Shown here piece by piece: positions 1-8,738 of a stretch of DNA of 64,000 nt; position 1 is the stretch's first letter; each line of letters begins with the position of its first letter. Origin of the DNA: Pseudolabrys sp. FHR47 (GTDB lineage Bacteria > Pseudomonadota > Alphaproteobacteria > Rhizobiales > Xanthobacteraceae); the NCBI RefSeq assembly GCF_005153485.1, contig NZ_CP039740.1, positions 1,677,001 to 1,741,000 of the forward strand. The letters are read 5' to 3'. Both the position numbers and the translations under genes were made by a program. Under the pieces are notes generated by a model that was given only the letters and a program-made list of their open reading frames with translations, did not search any database and had not been told where the DNA came from.

Positions 1-1028
1 CCCGAGGCTTCCATCATCTTCGGGTACATACTGATCGAGGTGAACCCCGGCAGGGTGTTGATTTCGTTGAAGTAGAACTCGCCGCTTTTCCGGTCGAGGA
101 AGAAGTCGACCCGGGCGAGCCCATTGCATTCCAGCACCGTGAAGGCCTGCGCCGCGAGCGCACGAACCCGCGCCATGGCGGCTTCGTCGATCCGCGCCGG
201 CAGGTCGACCGAGGCGCCGTCCTTGTCGAGGTACTTTGCCTCATACGAATAGAACTCGTGCCGCGGGTCCGGATTGATCTCGCTGGCGACGCTGACGAAC
301 AGCGGATCGTCTTCGAGCACGGCAACCTCGACCTCGCGGGCATCGATGCCTTGCTCGATCAGGATCTTCAGGTCGTAGCGAAAAGCATCGTCGAGCGCGG
401 CCTTGAGTGCGTCCCAGGACTTGACCTTATGAACGCCGACACTCGAACCCATGTTGCAGGGTTTCACGAAGACCGGCAGCGTCAGTTTCTGGCGGGCCGT
501 CTCGATGCAACGTGCGGCATCGCGCTCATAGTCGCGGCGCATCAGGGCCACATAAGGGGCGATCGGCAGTCCGGCGTAGGCTGCCAGCCGCTTGGCAATA
601 TCCTTGTCCATGCTGACGGCCGAGGCGAGCACGCCCGAGCCGACATAGGCGACGTCGGCGAGATCGAGCAGGCCCTGGGTCGCGCCGTCCTCGCAGAGCG
701 GGCCATGTATGACCGGGAAGAACACGTCGATGTCGCGAACGGGCGCTGCGTTGCCGCTGACGGGTATGAGCGAGCCGCGGCCATCGGGCTGGCTCGCCAG
801 GCGCACTTCCGCCGCATCGCGCAGGATCGGCAGAGCCTTGCCCGCCGTCTGCTCGAGCGTCTTGAGATCGTTCAATTGCCACAGCCCGGTCTTGTCGATG
901 CTGACCGGGATGACGTCGAAGCGCTCGCGATCAAGATACCGGAGGACGGATGCGGCCGACTGCAGCGATACTTCGTGTTCGCCGGACTTGCCGCCATAGA
1001 GAACCGCTACGCGAATTTTCTGGGTCAT
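1..1028 (-). CDS. ddl: D-alanine--D-alanine ligase (3' end cut by window edge)
   Basis: Cytoplasmic ATP-grasp enzyme that joins two D-alanines for peptidoglycan precursors. The minus-strand product starts MTQKIRVAVLYGGKSGEHEVS, the glycine-rich N-terminal signature of Ddl. It continues through a PVIHGPLCEDGATQGLL block and ends at the window edge in GLARVDFFLDRK then NEINTLPGFTSISMYP, the Mg/ATP-binding C-terminal signature. About 342 codons are present; the family is usually 310-370 residues, so only the last few dozen residues should be missing. The start is the ATG at 1026-1028. Spacing of the motifs fits the longer DdlA-like subtype (family knowledge, not tested). No murein cluster neighbours are visible on this side. 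Confidence 0.95.
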   Translation of the reverse strand, partial: MTQKIRVAVLYGGKSGEHEVSLQSAASVLRYLDRERFDVIPVSIDKTGLWQLNDLKTLEQTAGKALPILRDAAEVRLASQPDGRGSLIPVSGNAAPVRDIDVFFPVIHGPLCEDGATQGLLDLADVAYVGSGVLASAVSMDKDIAKRLAAYAGLPIAPYVALMRRDYERDAARCIETARQKLTLPVFVKPCNMGSSVGVHKVKSWDALKAALDDAFRYDLKILIEQGIDAREVEVAVLEDDPLFVSVASEINPDPRHEFYSYEAKYLDKDGASVDLPARIDEAAMARVRALAAQAFTVLECNGLARVDFFLDRKSGEFYFNEINTLPGFTSISMYPKMMEAS

Positions 1029-1254
1029 GGCCTTTGACTATCACCGCGTGGCGCCCGCGCGCCACCCCGCACACCGATTGGCGTCGTCAGGTGCGACAGC
1101 GAGGATAACGGGCGACTTCGGTATTCGTTTGACAGGCGGTAAGTTATTCTAGACCAACAAGGATTGAAACATTGCCGTGGTCGAAACGCCCGGCCTTGCG
1201 TGGCGGATCGCGGCCGTGGTTAACGGCCGCGGGCAAAGAATTCGGGGACCGCAG

Positions 1255-1860
1255 ATGAATTCGCCACAGAACACGGACGCGACGCCCGCGCTGCCGGCCG
1301 CCGGCGAGACATATACCTATCGCGCGTCGCTGCTCGGCGCGCCATTCACGTTCCGGCTCACCGACGACGGGCTGGCCTTCGAGGCCGGACGGCGCGCCGG
1401 CCTCATTCCCTATCAGGCGATCGCGCGGCTGCGGCTGTCGTTCAAGCCGTCGAGCATGCAGTCGGGGCGTTACGTTACTGAAATCTGGGCCGCCGATGCG
1501 CCCAAGCTCACCGTCGTTTCGAGTTCGTGGAAGAGCATGATGATCCAGGAGCGCCAGGACAAAGCCTATTCAGCTTTCCTCACCGCGTTGCATCGCCGGC
1601 TCGATGCCGCCGGCGCAAAGACGCAATTCGAGCGCGGCAGCGTGCCGGCGCTGTACTGGCCGGGCCTCGCGGTCTTCGCCGCCGTCGCTTTCGGCATGGC
1701 CTTGCTGATCGTGCGCGCGTTGCAGGTCGACGCCAAAGCCGGTGCGGCCTTCATTGGCGGCTTCCTCGCGCTATTCCTGTGGCAAGGTGGCAACTTCTTC
1801 CGTCGCAATAAACCGGGCGCCTATCGTCCCGATGCCCCGCCAGCCGACTTGCTGCCTTAG
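1255..1860 (+). CDS. hypothetical membrane protein
   Basis: Unrecognised protein of about 201 residues. The first two thirds is soluble and rich in beta-prone residues, with a segment reading FRLTDDGLAFEAGRRAG and then SSWKSMMIQERQDKAYSAFL. The last third holds two hydrophobic helices (about residues 128-150 and 155-175), followed by a short basic, proline-rich tail. I chose the ATG at 1255 because the 26 residues upstream look like non-coding translation; an in-frame start at 1177 is possible. The stop lies six bases before the convergent phosphatase gene. The arrangement suggests a cytoplasmic domain anchored by a helical hairpin, but no function can be assigned. Confidence 0.7.
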   Translation: MNSPQNTDATPALPAAGETYTYRASLLGAPFTFRLTDDGLAFEAGRRAGLIPYQAIARLRLSFKPSSMQSGRYVTEIWAADAPKLTVVSSSWKSMMIQERQDKAYSAFLTALHRRLDAAGAKTQFERGSVPALYWPGLAVFAAVAFGMALLIVRALQVDAKAGAAFIGGFLALFLWQGGNFFRRNKPGAYRPDAPPADLLP

Positions 1861-1865
1861 AACGC

Positions 1866-2393
1866 TTACTTCGTCGCCGTTTCGATCGACTTCGGCGTCA
1901 CGTACCGTTCCAGCCGTCCCGATTGCGGATGCAGTTTGCTCCAGTCATCGAAAGCAAAGTCGATGATGACAAGCCCGGCGGTCGGCAGTTTCTCGCGCAG
2001 TCGTTCGCGCGCCTCGATGTCGCCGGAGGCGATCAACATCAGCGCCACTTCGTGCAGCGACGGATTGTGGCCGATCACCATCAGCTTGCGCACGGGCGCC
2101 GCCGTCCCGGCGACGATCCTGAAAATGTCCTGTGGCGTGGCGTCATAGACGTGGTCGTTGGTCGTCGTCCCCGGCGCCGGCTTGAGCGCGTCGGCGAGGT
2201 GCTTCCAGGTTTCCTGGACGCGGCGCGCTGGTGACAGAACGACCCCGTCGGGGGTCAGCGCGTGGGTTGCCATATAGGCGCCGATCTGCCCGGCCTCGCG
2301 TTTCCCGCGATCGACCAGGGCCCGGTTGCGGTCGTCCTTGCCGAGTTCAGCAGGCTCGGTCTTGGCGTGGCGGAGGATGAGCAGACGCCGCAT
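1866..2393 (-). CDS. SixA-like histidine phosphatase
   Basis: Member of the histidine phosphatase (phosphoglycerate mutase-like) superfamily, about 175 residues. The N-terminus MRRLLILRHAKTEP carries the catalytic RH pair, and the second conserved histidine lies in LMVIGHNPSLHEV. The short length and the sequence around these motifs match SixA-type phosphohistidine phosphatases, which in E. coli act on phosphotransfer domains. Whether this protein does so here is inference. The start is the ATG at 2391-2393, where the RHxKT block begins directly; an upstream in-frame codon at 2471 would add 26 unlike residues. It converges on the membrane protein to its left. Confidence 0.85.
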   Translation of the reverse strand: MRRLLILRHAKTEPAELGKDDRNRALVDRGKREAGQIGAYMATHALTPDGVVLSPARRVQETWKHLADALKPAPGTTTNDHVYDATPQDIFRIVAGTAAPVRKLMVIGHNPSLHEVALMLIASGDIEARERLREKLPTAGLVIIDFAFDDWSKLHPQSGRLERYVTPKSIETATK

Positions 2394-2545
2394 GGTCACT
2401 TCCGGCTGAGGGGTTCTAGCTAAAGGGCAGGGCGATGGGCTAAGGGGGTCGAATCTGCGACAGACTATCACCCCTTGGCGGCATCAGTTCGGACCGGCAA
2501 TAGGCCGAAACGGTGACAGGGCGCTGCGACACGAGACCTCAGCGG

Positions 2546-4120
2546 ATGACCGATTCCGATCCCAGACCTCTGTCTTCGCCGGCGACCTGGTACGAGGCGA
2601 CACAGGTGGCGCGGCCCCATCACCCGCGGCTCGGCTTCGACCTCGATGTCGATGTCTGCGTGATCGGCGCCGGTCTGGCCGGCCTGACCACCGCCCTTGA
2701 AGTCGCCCGGCGCGGCTGGTCGGTGGCGGTCCTGGAAGGTGGCCGCGTCGCGGAAGCGGCGTCGGGCCGCAACACCGGTTTCGTGTTGCCCGGCTTTGCC
2801 GAGAGCATCGACGCCATGGTCGAGCGCATCGGCCTCGACCACACCAAGCAACTCTGGGCGCTGTCGGAACAGGGCGTCGAATATGTCCGCCGCACCATCG
2901 CCGACAACAATTTGCCGGGCGTGGATCCGGTGCCGGGCTGGCTGCGCGTGCATCAGACCGACGAACCGGATCGCGTGCGCGCCGATGTCGAACGGTTGCG
3001 CTGGATCGGCGCCGACGTCGAGATGTGGCCGACCGAGCAGGTGCGCACCGAATTGGCGAGCCAGCACTATTTCAGCGCCGTGCATTGCCGCAATGCTTTC
3101 CATATCCATCCGCTCAATTACGCCCTCGGCCTCGCGCAACGCGCGGTCGATGCCGGCTGCCGTATCTTCGAGGAGACGCCGGCGCTGTCGATCGATCCGG
3201 CCGGTGTGCGTAAGCGCATCGCCACACCGAACGGCCGCGTGCGCGCCGCCCATGTGGTGTTCGCCGGCAATGTGCAGCTCGGTGGTGTGATGCCATCGCT
3301 GGCCGCGACCTTGCTGCCGGTCACGACCTACGTGATGGTGACTCAGCCGCTCGGTGAGCGGCTCACGCAATTCGTGCGCTATCGCGGCGCCGTCAGCGAC
3401 ACCGACCGCGCCGATAATCACTATCGCATTGTCGATGGCGACCGGCTGATGGTGTCGGGGCGGCTCCGGGTCTGGCCCGCCGACGCAGGGCGGTTTGCCG
3501 GCGCGCTGGTCTCCGACATGGCGTGGAAGTTTCCCGGGCTCGGCCGCGTCGAAGTTGCGCAGATCTGGTCGGGCACGCTCGGCCGCACCATCCATCGCAT
3601 GCCCCAGATCGGTGAGATGTCCGAGGGCGTCTGGGTCGCCAGCGGCTTTGCCGGCCACGGCCTCAACACCACCGCGATGGCCGGCGAACTGATCGCCCGC
3701 GGCATTGTCGAGGGCGACGACACCTGGCGACTGTTCGCTCCCTACGAACTGGTCTGGGCCGGCGGCCGCATCGGCGCCGCTGTCGCGCAGGGCCTGTATT
3801 GGTGGCGCAGCGCTGCGGCAGCGGCGGCTGGCGCTCTATCGCGCTATCGCGAACGCCGCCGTCTCGCCAAGGCCGAGCGCGAGGCCGCGGTCGCCGCGGC
3901 CGGGCCGGTTGTTCCGCCTGAGCGCATGCCCGCCGAGGAACTGGCGGCGGCGCCCGTCGCCTCGGAACCGACCGCCGCCAATGTGCCCTCTGGAACGCCA
4001 CCCGAGGGCCAGACCGAGCGGCGCAAAAATCGTCCCAAGCGACGTAAGGCGAAGAAGAGCGAGCCTGACGGTTCCGCGCCGCCGGATGCCGCGCCGTCAC
4101 AGGAAAGCACCACCCATTAA
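2546..4120 (+). CDS. FAD-dependent amino-acid-oxidase-family oxidoreductase
   Basis: Flavoprotein of the DAO (D-amino acid oxidase/glycine oxidase) fold, about 524 residues. A Rossmann FAD-binding motif VCVIGAGLAGLTTALEVARRG lies near residues 35-55, and an acidic residue follows in VAVLEGG. GRNTGFVLPGF and the C-terminal VWVASGFAGHGLNTTAMAGELIA are typical second FAD contacts of the family, seen in gamma-glutamylputrescine oxidase-like enzymes. The last ~130 residues form a non-enzymatic tail: a Trp/Ala-rich hydrophobic segment (YWWRSAAAAAAGAL), then charged, Ala/Pro-rich and Lys/Arg-rich sequence (RRKNRPKRRKAKK). This tail is unusual and could mediate membrane association. The substrate is unknown. 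The start is taken at MTDSDPRP; 2513 is an alternative. Confidence 0.8.
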   Translation: MTDSDPRPLSSPATWYEATQVARPHHPRLGFDLDVDVCVIGAGLAGLTTALEVARRGWSVAVLEGGRVAEAASGRNTGFVLPGFAESIDAMVERIGLDHTKQLWALSEQGVEYVRRTIADNNLPGVDPVPGWLRVHQTDEPDRVRADVERLRWIGADVEMWPTEQVRTELASQHYFSAVHCRNAFHIHPLNYALGLAQRAVDAGCRIFEETPALSIDPAGVRKRIATPNGRVRAAHVVFAGNVQLGGVMPSLAATLLPVTTYVMVTQPLGERLTQFVRYRGAVSDTDRADNHYRIVDGDRLMVSGRLRVWPADAGRFAGALVSDMAWKFPGLGRVEVAQIWSGTLGRTIHRMPQIGEMSEGVWVASGFAGHGLNTTAMAGELIARGIVEGDDTWRLFAPYELVWAGGRIGAAVAQGLYWWRSAAAAAAGALSRYRERRRLAKAEREAAVAAAGPVVPPERMPAEELAAAPVASEPTAANVPSGTPPEGQTERRKNRPKRRKAKKSEPDGSAPPDAAPSQESTTH

Positions 4121-4195
4121 GAATTGTGCCGTCATGTTGGAAACCCGCCGGCGGATTCGCCGGTTGACCGGTGTTCCCGGGGGGTATTCGGCAGC

Positions 4196-5008
4196 ATGCA
4201 CGCGGCAAGAATTTCAGCACCAGCTTTCGTGGCTATCGGCGTGCTCCTTGCGGTCACTCCGGCTCGTGCCGAGCAGCCCAAGCGTTCGACCGACTGGACG
4301 CTGACGCTTGGCGTTGAGGGGCGCGTGCTGCCGGAATTCGAAGGCAGTAAAAACGACGTCCTGAGACCGGTCCCTGTTTTCAGTTTTCGCCGCGCCGGCA
4401 CGCCCGCACAGTTCCGAAGCCCGCGCGACGGCGGCGGCGCCGCGATCTTCGATACGGGACCGTTCAAGTTCGGTCCGGCCATCAAGGTCAAGCTGCCCCG
4501 CAAGGAGAGCGAAGACATCGCCCTGCGGGGCCTCGGCGATGTCGGCTGGACGCTGGAAGCGGGTGCTTTCGCCGAATTCTGGCCGTCGGACTGGCTGCGC
4601 ACGCGGCTCGAAGTGCGCCGGGGCTTCGGCGGCCATGAGGGAATTGTTGGCGACCTGTCGGCCGACATCGTCATGCCGCTGACCGAGCGGCTGACCGTGT
4701 CCGGCGGTCCGCGCCTGAGTGCGGCCAATGCCGAGGCGCTTTCGCCCTATTATTCAGTCACCTCCGGTCAGTCGGCGGCATCGGGCCTGCCTGTCTATTC
4801 GGCAGGCGGCGGCCTCAAATCCTGGGGCGCCGGTGCGCAAGTCAGTTATCAGATCGATCCGAACTGGCGCAGCTACTGGTTTCTGGAGTATGAGCAGCTC
4901 GCCGGCGACGCGGCCAGTTCTCCTCTGGTCACGCAGCGCGGCTCGATCAACCAGATGCAGGTGGGGATAGGGCTTACGCGGTCCTTCGATATTCCCGGCC
5001 TGTGGTAG
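4196..5008 (+). CDS. MipA/OmpV-family outer membrane protein
   Basis: Predicted outer-membrane beta-barrel of about 270 residues. The start at 4196 gives a signal peptide ending LLAVTPARA before EQPKRS. The mature part has the MipA/OmpV pattern: WTLTLGVEGRVLPEFEGSK near the N-terminus, then alternating hydrophobic strands, FGPAIKVKLPRK, LEAGAFAEFWPSDWLRTRLEVRRGFGGHEG and a final QMQVGIGLTRSF strand. E. coli MipA is associated with murein hydrolase and synthase complexes, but most family members have no proven role. It reads in the same direction as the lipoprotein gene that begins 36 bases downstream, so the two may be co-transcribed. Confidence 0.8.
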   Translation: MHAARISAPAFVAIGVLLAVTPARAEQPKRSTDWTLTLGVEGRVLPEFEGSKNDVLRPVPVFSFRRAGTPAQFRSPRDGGGAAIFDTGPFKFGPAIKVKLPRKESEDIALRGLGDVGWTLEAGAFAEFWPSDWLRTRLEVRRGFGGHEGIVGDLSADIVMPLTERLTVSGGPRLSAANAEALSPYYSVTSGQSAASGLPVYSAGGGLKSWGAGAQVSYQIDPNWRSYWFLEYEQLAGDAASSPLVTQRGSINQMQVGIGLTRSFDIPGLW

Positions 5009-5043
5009 GCTGCAAACATCCACGAACGCCGAGCTTTCCGTCC

Positions 5044-5934
5044 ATGAGAATTCTGACCGCTTGCGCGGCGGCCCTCCTTGTCGCGGGCTGCGTCGATACC
5101 AATTCCAATTTGGCCTCCACCGCTTTGGGGACATCCGGTTCGTCGCCCCGGCCGAAGACCGTTGTCGTCGCGGACTTCGTCGTCGCGCCGGAAGTGCTGC
5201 TGATCGACCGCGGCTACACTGCGCGGCTCGAGCGCAAGATCGGCGCCTTCCCGACGCATGAGCGCAAGCCGCGCACCATGGATCGCGTCAATGACGAGAT
5301 CGTCGCCTCGATCGTCGCGACATTGCGCGAGGCCGGTCTCGACGCGCAGCCCGGCGCCGAGGAGGGGCTGAGTGGCTCATCCAACGCCGTCGTGGTCACC
5401 GGCCGCCTGCGGCCGTCCGACGCCAATGCGCGCAAGAACGAAGCCGGCATCGGCGGCGGCAAGAGCAATGTGACCGCGGACATGACGATGTCGGCCTTCT
5501 CCAGCCTCGGCAAGCGCCAGCTTCTCAGCTTCTCCGCGGAAGCGAACGCGAAGCTGCCGTCGGGCAAGGCGGCCTCGACCAACAACTCGGAAATCGCCGG
5601 CGTGCTGGCGAGCCTAGAAGGTGCCAAGGAGAAGCTGTCGTCGGACGTCGAGGCGGCGGCGCGCAAGCTCGGCCGCGCGGCAGGCGAGAAGATTGTGGCC
5701 TACGCCAGGGTCCAGGGCTGGTTGAACAGACCGGAGGGGGAAGACGCTGTTGCCGAGGCGCCGAAACCGGCGAGCGCCAAGCCCAGTCAGCAGCCGAAAC
5801 CGTCAGGGGCCAAGCCGTCCGAGTCCCGATCCGATGAATCGGCGTCCGATGACGTGGCGGGTGAACCGGCCGACGGCGAGACCGAGATGGTCAAATTGCC
5901 TGCAGCGAAGCCGAAGAAAAAGCCGGCGGCGTAA
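5044..5934 (+). CDS. lipoprotein, DUF4410-like
   Basis: Exported lipoprotein of about 296 residues. From the ATG at 5044 the N-terminus MRILTACAAALLVAGCVDT has a clear lipobox (LVAGC) with the acylated Cys near residue 16. The core (VVVADFVVAPE, a long helical middle, then VVVTGRLRPSDANARKNEAGIGGGKS) resembles DUF4410-type lipoproteins by its ADF start and glycine-rich turn; this is a family-level impression, not a search result. The C-terminal ~80 residues are a low-complexity Pro/Ala/Lys/Ser linker ending KPKKKPAA, consistent with contact to an acidic partner or peptidoglycan. It probably belongs to one unit with the upstream MipA-like gene. Confidence 0.75.
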   Translation: MRILTACAAALLVAGCVDTNSNLASTALGTSGSSPRPKTVVVADFVVAPEVLLIDRGYTARLERKIGAFPTHERKPRTMDRVNDEIVASIVATLREAGLDAQPGAEEGLSGSSNAVVVTGRLRPSDANARKNEAGIGGGKSNVTADMTMSAFSSLGKRQLLSFSAEANAKLPSGKAASTNNSEIAGVLASLEGAKEKLSSDVEAAARKLGRAAGEKIVAYARVQGWLNRPEGEDAVAEAPKPASAKPSQQPKPSGAKPSESRSDESASDDVAGEPADGETEMVKLPAAKPKKKPAA

Positions 5935-6094
5935 GAGCCGCCGCATTGATCGTCGAGCGCGCGACGATGCGATCGGATTGTCTGCGGCTCTTCTTGAGCT
6001 GACGGTATCTTATGCGTTCAGCATCGGCTCCGTGACATGCGATGCGTCAGCGATATTCATTTGTTGCGCTGCCGCACAAGTGGGCCGTGATCTA

Positions 6095-6108
6095 TTGATT
6101 TGAATCAA
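6095..6108. promoter_or_regulatory. FNR/FixK-type box upstream of ligA
   Basis: An exact TTGAT-N4-ATCAA palindrome (spacer TTGA), the consensus for FNR/FixK/Anr regulators, lies 64 bases before the ligA start. A second exact copy of the consensus exists in this window at 28688-28701. No ATG-led gene lies between the box and ligA, so ligABC is the natural target. Activation or repression cannot be told from sequence. Confidence 0.6.
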
Positions 6109-6171
6109 GGTTGTGGGCTGCCGCCGTCGCCACGTTGTTGCGCATAGTTCGACACAACGGCGAGCGCAACC

Positions 6172-6513
6172 ATGCAGCATCACGACATTCCGGGCACTGT
6201 CGTATTCGACGGCACACAGGCGCAGAAAGGCTATGCGCTGAACGCCATGTGCTATTCGTTCAACGCGGCGGCCAATCGCGATGAATTCAAGCGCGACGAA
6301 GACGCTTACTGTACCAAATACGGCCTGAACGACGAGCAGCGCACGGCGATCCGCGAGCGCAACGTGCTCAAGCTTCTCGCCGCCGGCGGCAATGTCTACT
6401 ACCTCGCCAAGTTCGCCGGCATCCTCAATCTCAACGTCCAGGACATCGGCGCGCAGCAGACCGGCATGAGCGTCGAAGCGTTCAAGGAAAAACTGGCGGC
6501 AGCGGGAAGGTAA
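6172..6513 (+). CDS. ligA: protocatechuate 4,5-dioxygenase, alpha subunit
   Basis: Small subunit of the class III extradiol dioxygenase LigAB, which opens the protocatechuate ring between C4 and C5 to give 4-carboxy-2-hydroxymuconate semialdehyde. The 113-residue product is all-helical. It has the LigA hallmarks GYALNAMCYSFNAAANRDEFKRDEDAYCTKYGL and VLKLLAAGGNVYYLAKFAGILNLNVQDIGAQQTGM, which caps the active site of the beta subunit. It is somewhat shorter than the ~139-residue Sphingobium protein at the termini. The stop is six bases before ligB, and ligC follows, so the three form one operon. An FNR-type box lies 64 bases upstream. Confidence 0.92.
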   Translation: MQHHDIPGTVVFDGTQAQKGYALNAMCYSFNAAANRDEFKRDEDAYCTKYGLNDEQRTAIRERNVLKLLAAGGNVYYLAKFAGILNLNVQDIGAQQTGMSVEAFKEKLAAAGR

Positions 6514-6518
6514 CGACC

Positions 6519-7385
6519 ATGGCACAAATCGTCGGCGCAATCGCGACTTCACATATTCCGGCCATCGGCAAGGCGATCGCTCAAAAGCAGCAGAACGATC
6601 CGTACTGGAAGCCGTTCTTCGATGGCTACGCCGCGGCCCATGCCTGGCTGCAGCAGGCCCGGCCCGACGTCGTCGTCATGATCTACAACGACCACGGCCT
6701 CAACTTCTTCCTCGACAAGATGCCGACTTTTGCCGTGGGGGCCGCCGCGCAGTATCGCAGCGAAGACGAAGGCTGGGGCCTGCCGGTGCTCAATTCATTT
6801 CCGGGCGACGCCGCATTGTCATGGCATCTGATCGAGCATCTGGTGGCCGATGAGTTCGACATCGTTTCCTGTCAGGACATGGCCGTCGATCACGGCTTCA
6901 CGGTGCCGATGAACCTCATGTTCCCGGATGCCGGCGGCAAGTGGCCGGTGAAGACGATCCCGATCTCGATCAATACCGTGCAGCATCCGCTGCCGTCTCC
7001 GGCGCGCTGCTGGAAGCTCGGCCGCGCCATTGGCCGCGCCATCGAAAGCTACCCGAAGGATCTCCGCGTCGTGGTGTTCGGCACCGGCGGGCTGTCGCAT
7101 CAGCTCGACGGCGAGCGCGCCGGCTTCATCAACAAGAAGTTCGACCTCTACTGCCTCGACAACATCGTGCGCGATCCCGAGGCGTTGGCCAAATTGTCGG
7201 TGATCGATCTGGTGCGCGAGGCGGGAGCGCAAGGTGTCGAATTCCTGAACTGGATTGCGATGCGCGGGGCGCTGCTGGGCAATGTGAGCCAGATCCATCG
7301 CAACTATCACATCCCGATATCCAACACCGCCGGCGCCACTCTGGTGCTCGAGAACCGCGCCGCTGCGCAAAGCCAGGCGGCCTGA
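6519..7385 (+). CDS. ligB: protocatechuate 4,5-dioxygenase, beta (catalytic) subunit
   Basis: Catalytic Fe(II) subunit of LigAB, 288 residues. The metal ligands expected from the Sphingobium structure can be placed: His12 in ATSHIPAIG, His59 in YNDHGLNFF and Glu241 in GVEFLNWIAMRG. The proposed acid/base histidine is His194 in GTGGLSHQLDGERAGF. All key residues are intact, so the enzyme should be active, and it needs O2 as co-substrate. It lies between ligA (six-base gap) and ligC (30-base gap) on the same strand. The pathway next needs LigI (lactone hydrolase), LigJ and LigK, none of which is in the window. Confidence 0.95.
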   Translation: MAQIVGAIATSHIPAIGKAIAQKQQNDPYWKPFFDGYAAAHAWLQQARPDVVVMIYNDHGLNFFLDKMPTFAVGAAAQYRSEDEGWGLPVLNSFPGDAALSWHLIEHLVADEFDIVSCQDMAVDHGFTVPMNLMFPDAGGKWPVKTIPISINTVQHPLPSPARCWKLGRAIGRAIESYPKDLRVVVFGTGGLSHQLDGERAGFINKKFDLYCLDNIVRDPEALAKLSVIDLVREAGAQGVEFLNWIAMRGALLGNVSQIHRNYHIPISNTAGATLVLENRAAAQSQAA

Positions 7386-7415
7386 CACCTGCGACCTGCA
7401 ACAGGAAGTTCTATC

Positions 7416-8381
7416 ATGAAGATATGCGTCGCCGGTGAAGGCGCCTTCGGCAACAAGCATCTGGACGCCCTCGCCAAAATCGACGGCGTCGAGGTTGCAT
7501 CTCTGGTCGGGGGCGTGGCGCCGGCGACCGAAGAGGTGGCGAAGAAGTACAACATTCCGCACTGGACGCTCGATCTCGCCGAAGGCATGGCGCAGCCGGG
7601 CATCGAAGCCGTCATCCTGACGACGCCGACGCCGATCCACGCGCGACAGGCCGAGCAGGCGATGCGCGCCGGCAAGCATGTGCTGGTCGAAATTCCGATG
7701 GCCGACAACATCGCCGACGCCGAGCGGCTGGTGAAGCTGCAAAAAGAAACCGGCCTCGTGGCCATGGTTGGCCATGTGCGACGTTTCAATCCGAGCCATC
7801 AATGGGTACATCGGAAGATGGCGGCCGGGGAGCTGAAGCTGCAGCAGTTCAACGCCACGACTTATTTCTTCCGCCGCACCAACCTCAATGCGCTCGGCCA
7901 GCCGCGCAGCTGGACCGATCATCTGCTGTGGCATCACGCCTGCCACGCGGTCGATCTGTTCCTGTGGCAGACCGGCGAGGTGCCGGTCGAAGCACAGGCC
8001 GTGCAGGGCCCGCTTCATCCCGAGCTCGGCATCGCCATGGACATGGGGCTCCAGCTCAAGTCGGCGTCGGGCGCGATCTTCACGCTGTCGCTGTCGTTCA
8101 ACAATAACGGGCCGCTCGGCTCCTTCTATCGCTATATTTGCGATAACGGCACCTACATCGCCCGTTATGACGAACTGGTCGATGGTTACGAGAAGCCCGT
8201 CGATCTGTCCGGCATCGGCGTCTCGCTCAACGGTGTCGAACTGGAAGATCGCGAATTCATTGCCGCGATCCGCGAAAAACGCGAGCCGGAATCGTCGGTG
8301 GCCAAATGCCTGCCGACCATGCGTGTGCTAGACCGGCTGGAGCGGCAGCTTACCGGGGCGCACGCGGCCGCGGCGGAGTGA
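7416..8381 (+). CDS. ligC: 4-carboxy-2-hydroxymuconate-6-semialdehyde dehydrogenase
   Basis: GFO/IDH/MocA-type NAD(P)-dependent dehydrogenase of 321 residues that oxidises the hemiacetal form of the LigAB product to 2-pyrone-4,6-dicarboxylate. The N-terminal Rossmann motif is MKICVAGEGAFGNKHLDAL, followed by AVILTTPTPIHARQAEQAMRAGKHVLVEIPMAD, the conserved nucleotide and substrate strand of the family with Lys in AGKHV. The C-terminal alpha/beta domain includes LLWHHACHAVDLFLWQTGE, where the conserved His/Asp of the family sit. A GAAG-containing Shine-Dalgarno sequence precedes the ATG. Its position directly after ligB makes the specific LigC assignment strong. Confidence 0.92.
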   Translation: MKICVAGEGAFGNKHLDALAKIDGVEVASLVGGVAPATEEVAKKYNIPHWTLDLAEGMAQPGIEAVILTTPTPIHARQAEQAMRAGKHVLVEIPMADNIADAERLVKLQKETGLVAMVGHVRRFNPSHQWVHRKMAAGELKLQQFNATTYFFRRTNLNALGQPRSWTDHLLWHHACHAVDLFLWQTGEVPVEAQAVQGPLHPELGIAMDMGLQLKSASGAIFTLSLSFNNNGPLGSFYRYICDNGTYIARYDELVDGYEKPVDLSGIGVSLNGVELEDREFIAAIREKREPESSVAKCLPTMRVLDRLERQLTGAHAAAAE

Positions 8382-8410
8382 CGGGCGAACCGCGGCGACG
8401 CCGTATCGAA

Positions 8411-8455
8411 GAGTCAGAAAATAGTCCTTGACTCTTATTCCTAGGACATTATAGG
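8411..8455 (+). promoter_or_regulatory. possible promoter with overlapping inverted repeat
   Basis: TTGACT (8428-8433) and TATAGG (8450-8455), 16 bases apart, resemble sigma-70 -35/-10 elements. The -35 overlaps one arm of GAGTCA (8411-8416) / TGACTC (8429-8434). No convincing open reading frame lies directly downstream, so any product would be a non-coding RNA or a decayed gene. Confidence 0.3.
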
Positions 8456-8546
8456 CTTCCTCCGTCCTTTCCGGCCGGGGGCGCTGTCATGAGGCGTCGT
8501 TTCAGTGGGAGCAGGGCGCGGTGCCCGCGGGCTTGAGGAAACGCAC

Positions 8547-8578
8547 CTCAGGCGCTCAGGCGCTCAGGCGCTCGGGCG
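8547..8578. repeat. 8-bp tandem repeat, four copies
   Basis: Four head-to-tail copies of CTCAGGCG; the last has G for A at position 4. They sit in a gene-free stretch between ligC and the moxR remnant. Confidence 0.8.
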
Positions 8579-8738
8579 GCGACGGGGCACGCGCAAACAA
8601 GTTTACGCAGTTTGCGCAAAAGCAAACTGCTATGCCGGAGGCACTATGACCTCCCGCGAGGAACTCGCTGATGGTGAGCGCTACCCGCGAAAGCGGATCA
8701 GCCGCCAGAAGCGCGGCCCGTCATCGTAACGACACCGC

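Noticed and set aside
2468..3658. Open frame of 396 codons on the minus strand opposite the FAD oxidoreductase
   Set aside because: Antisense to a gene with a clear FAD-binding motif; no independent support.
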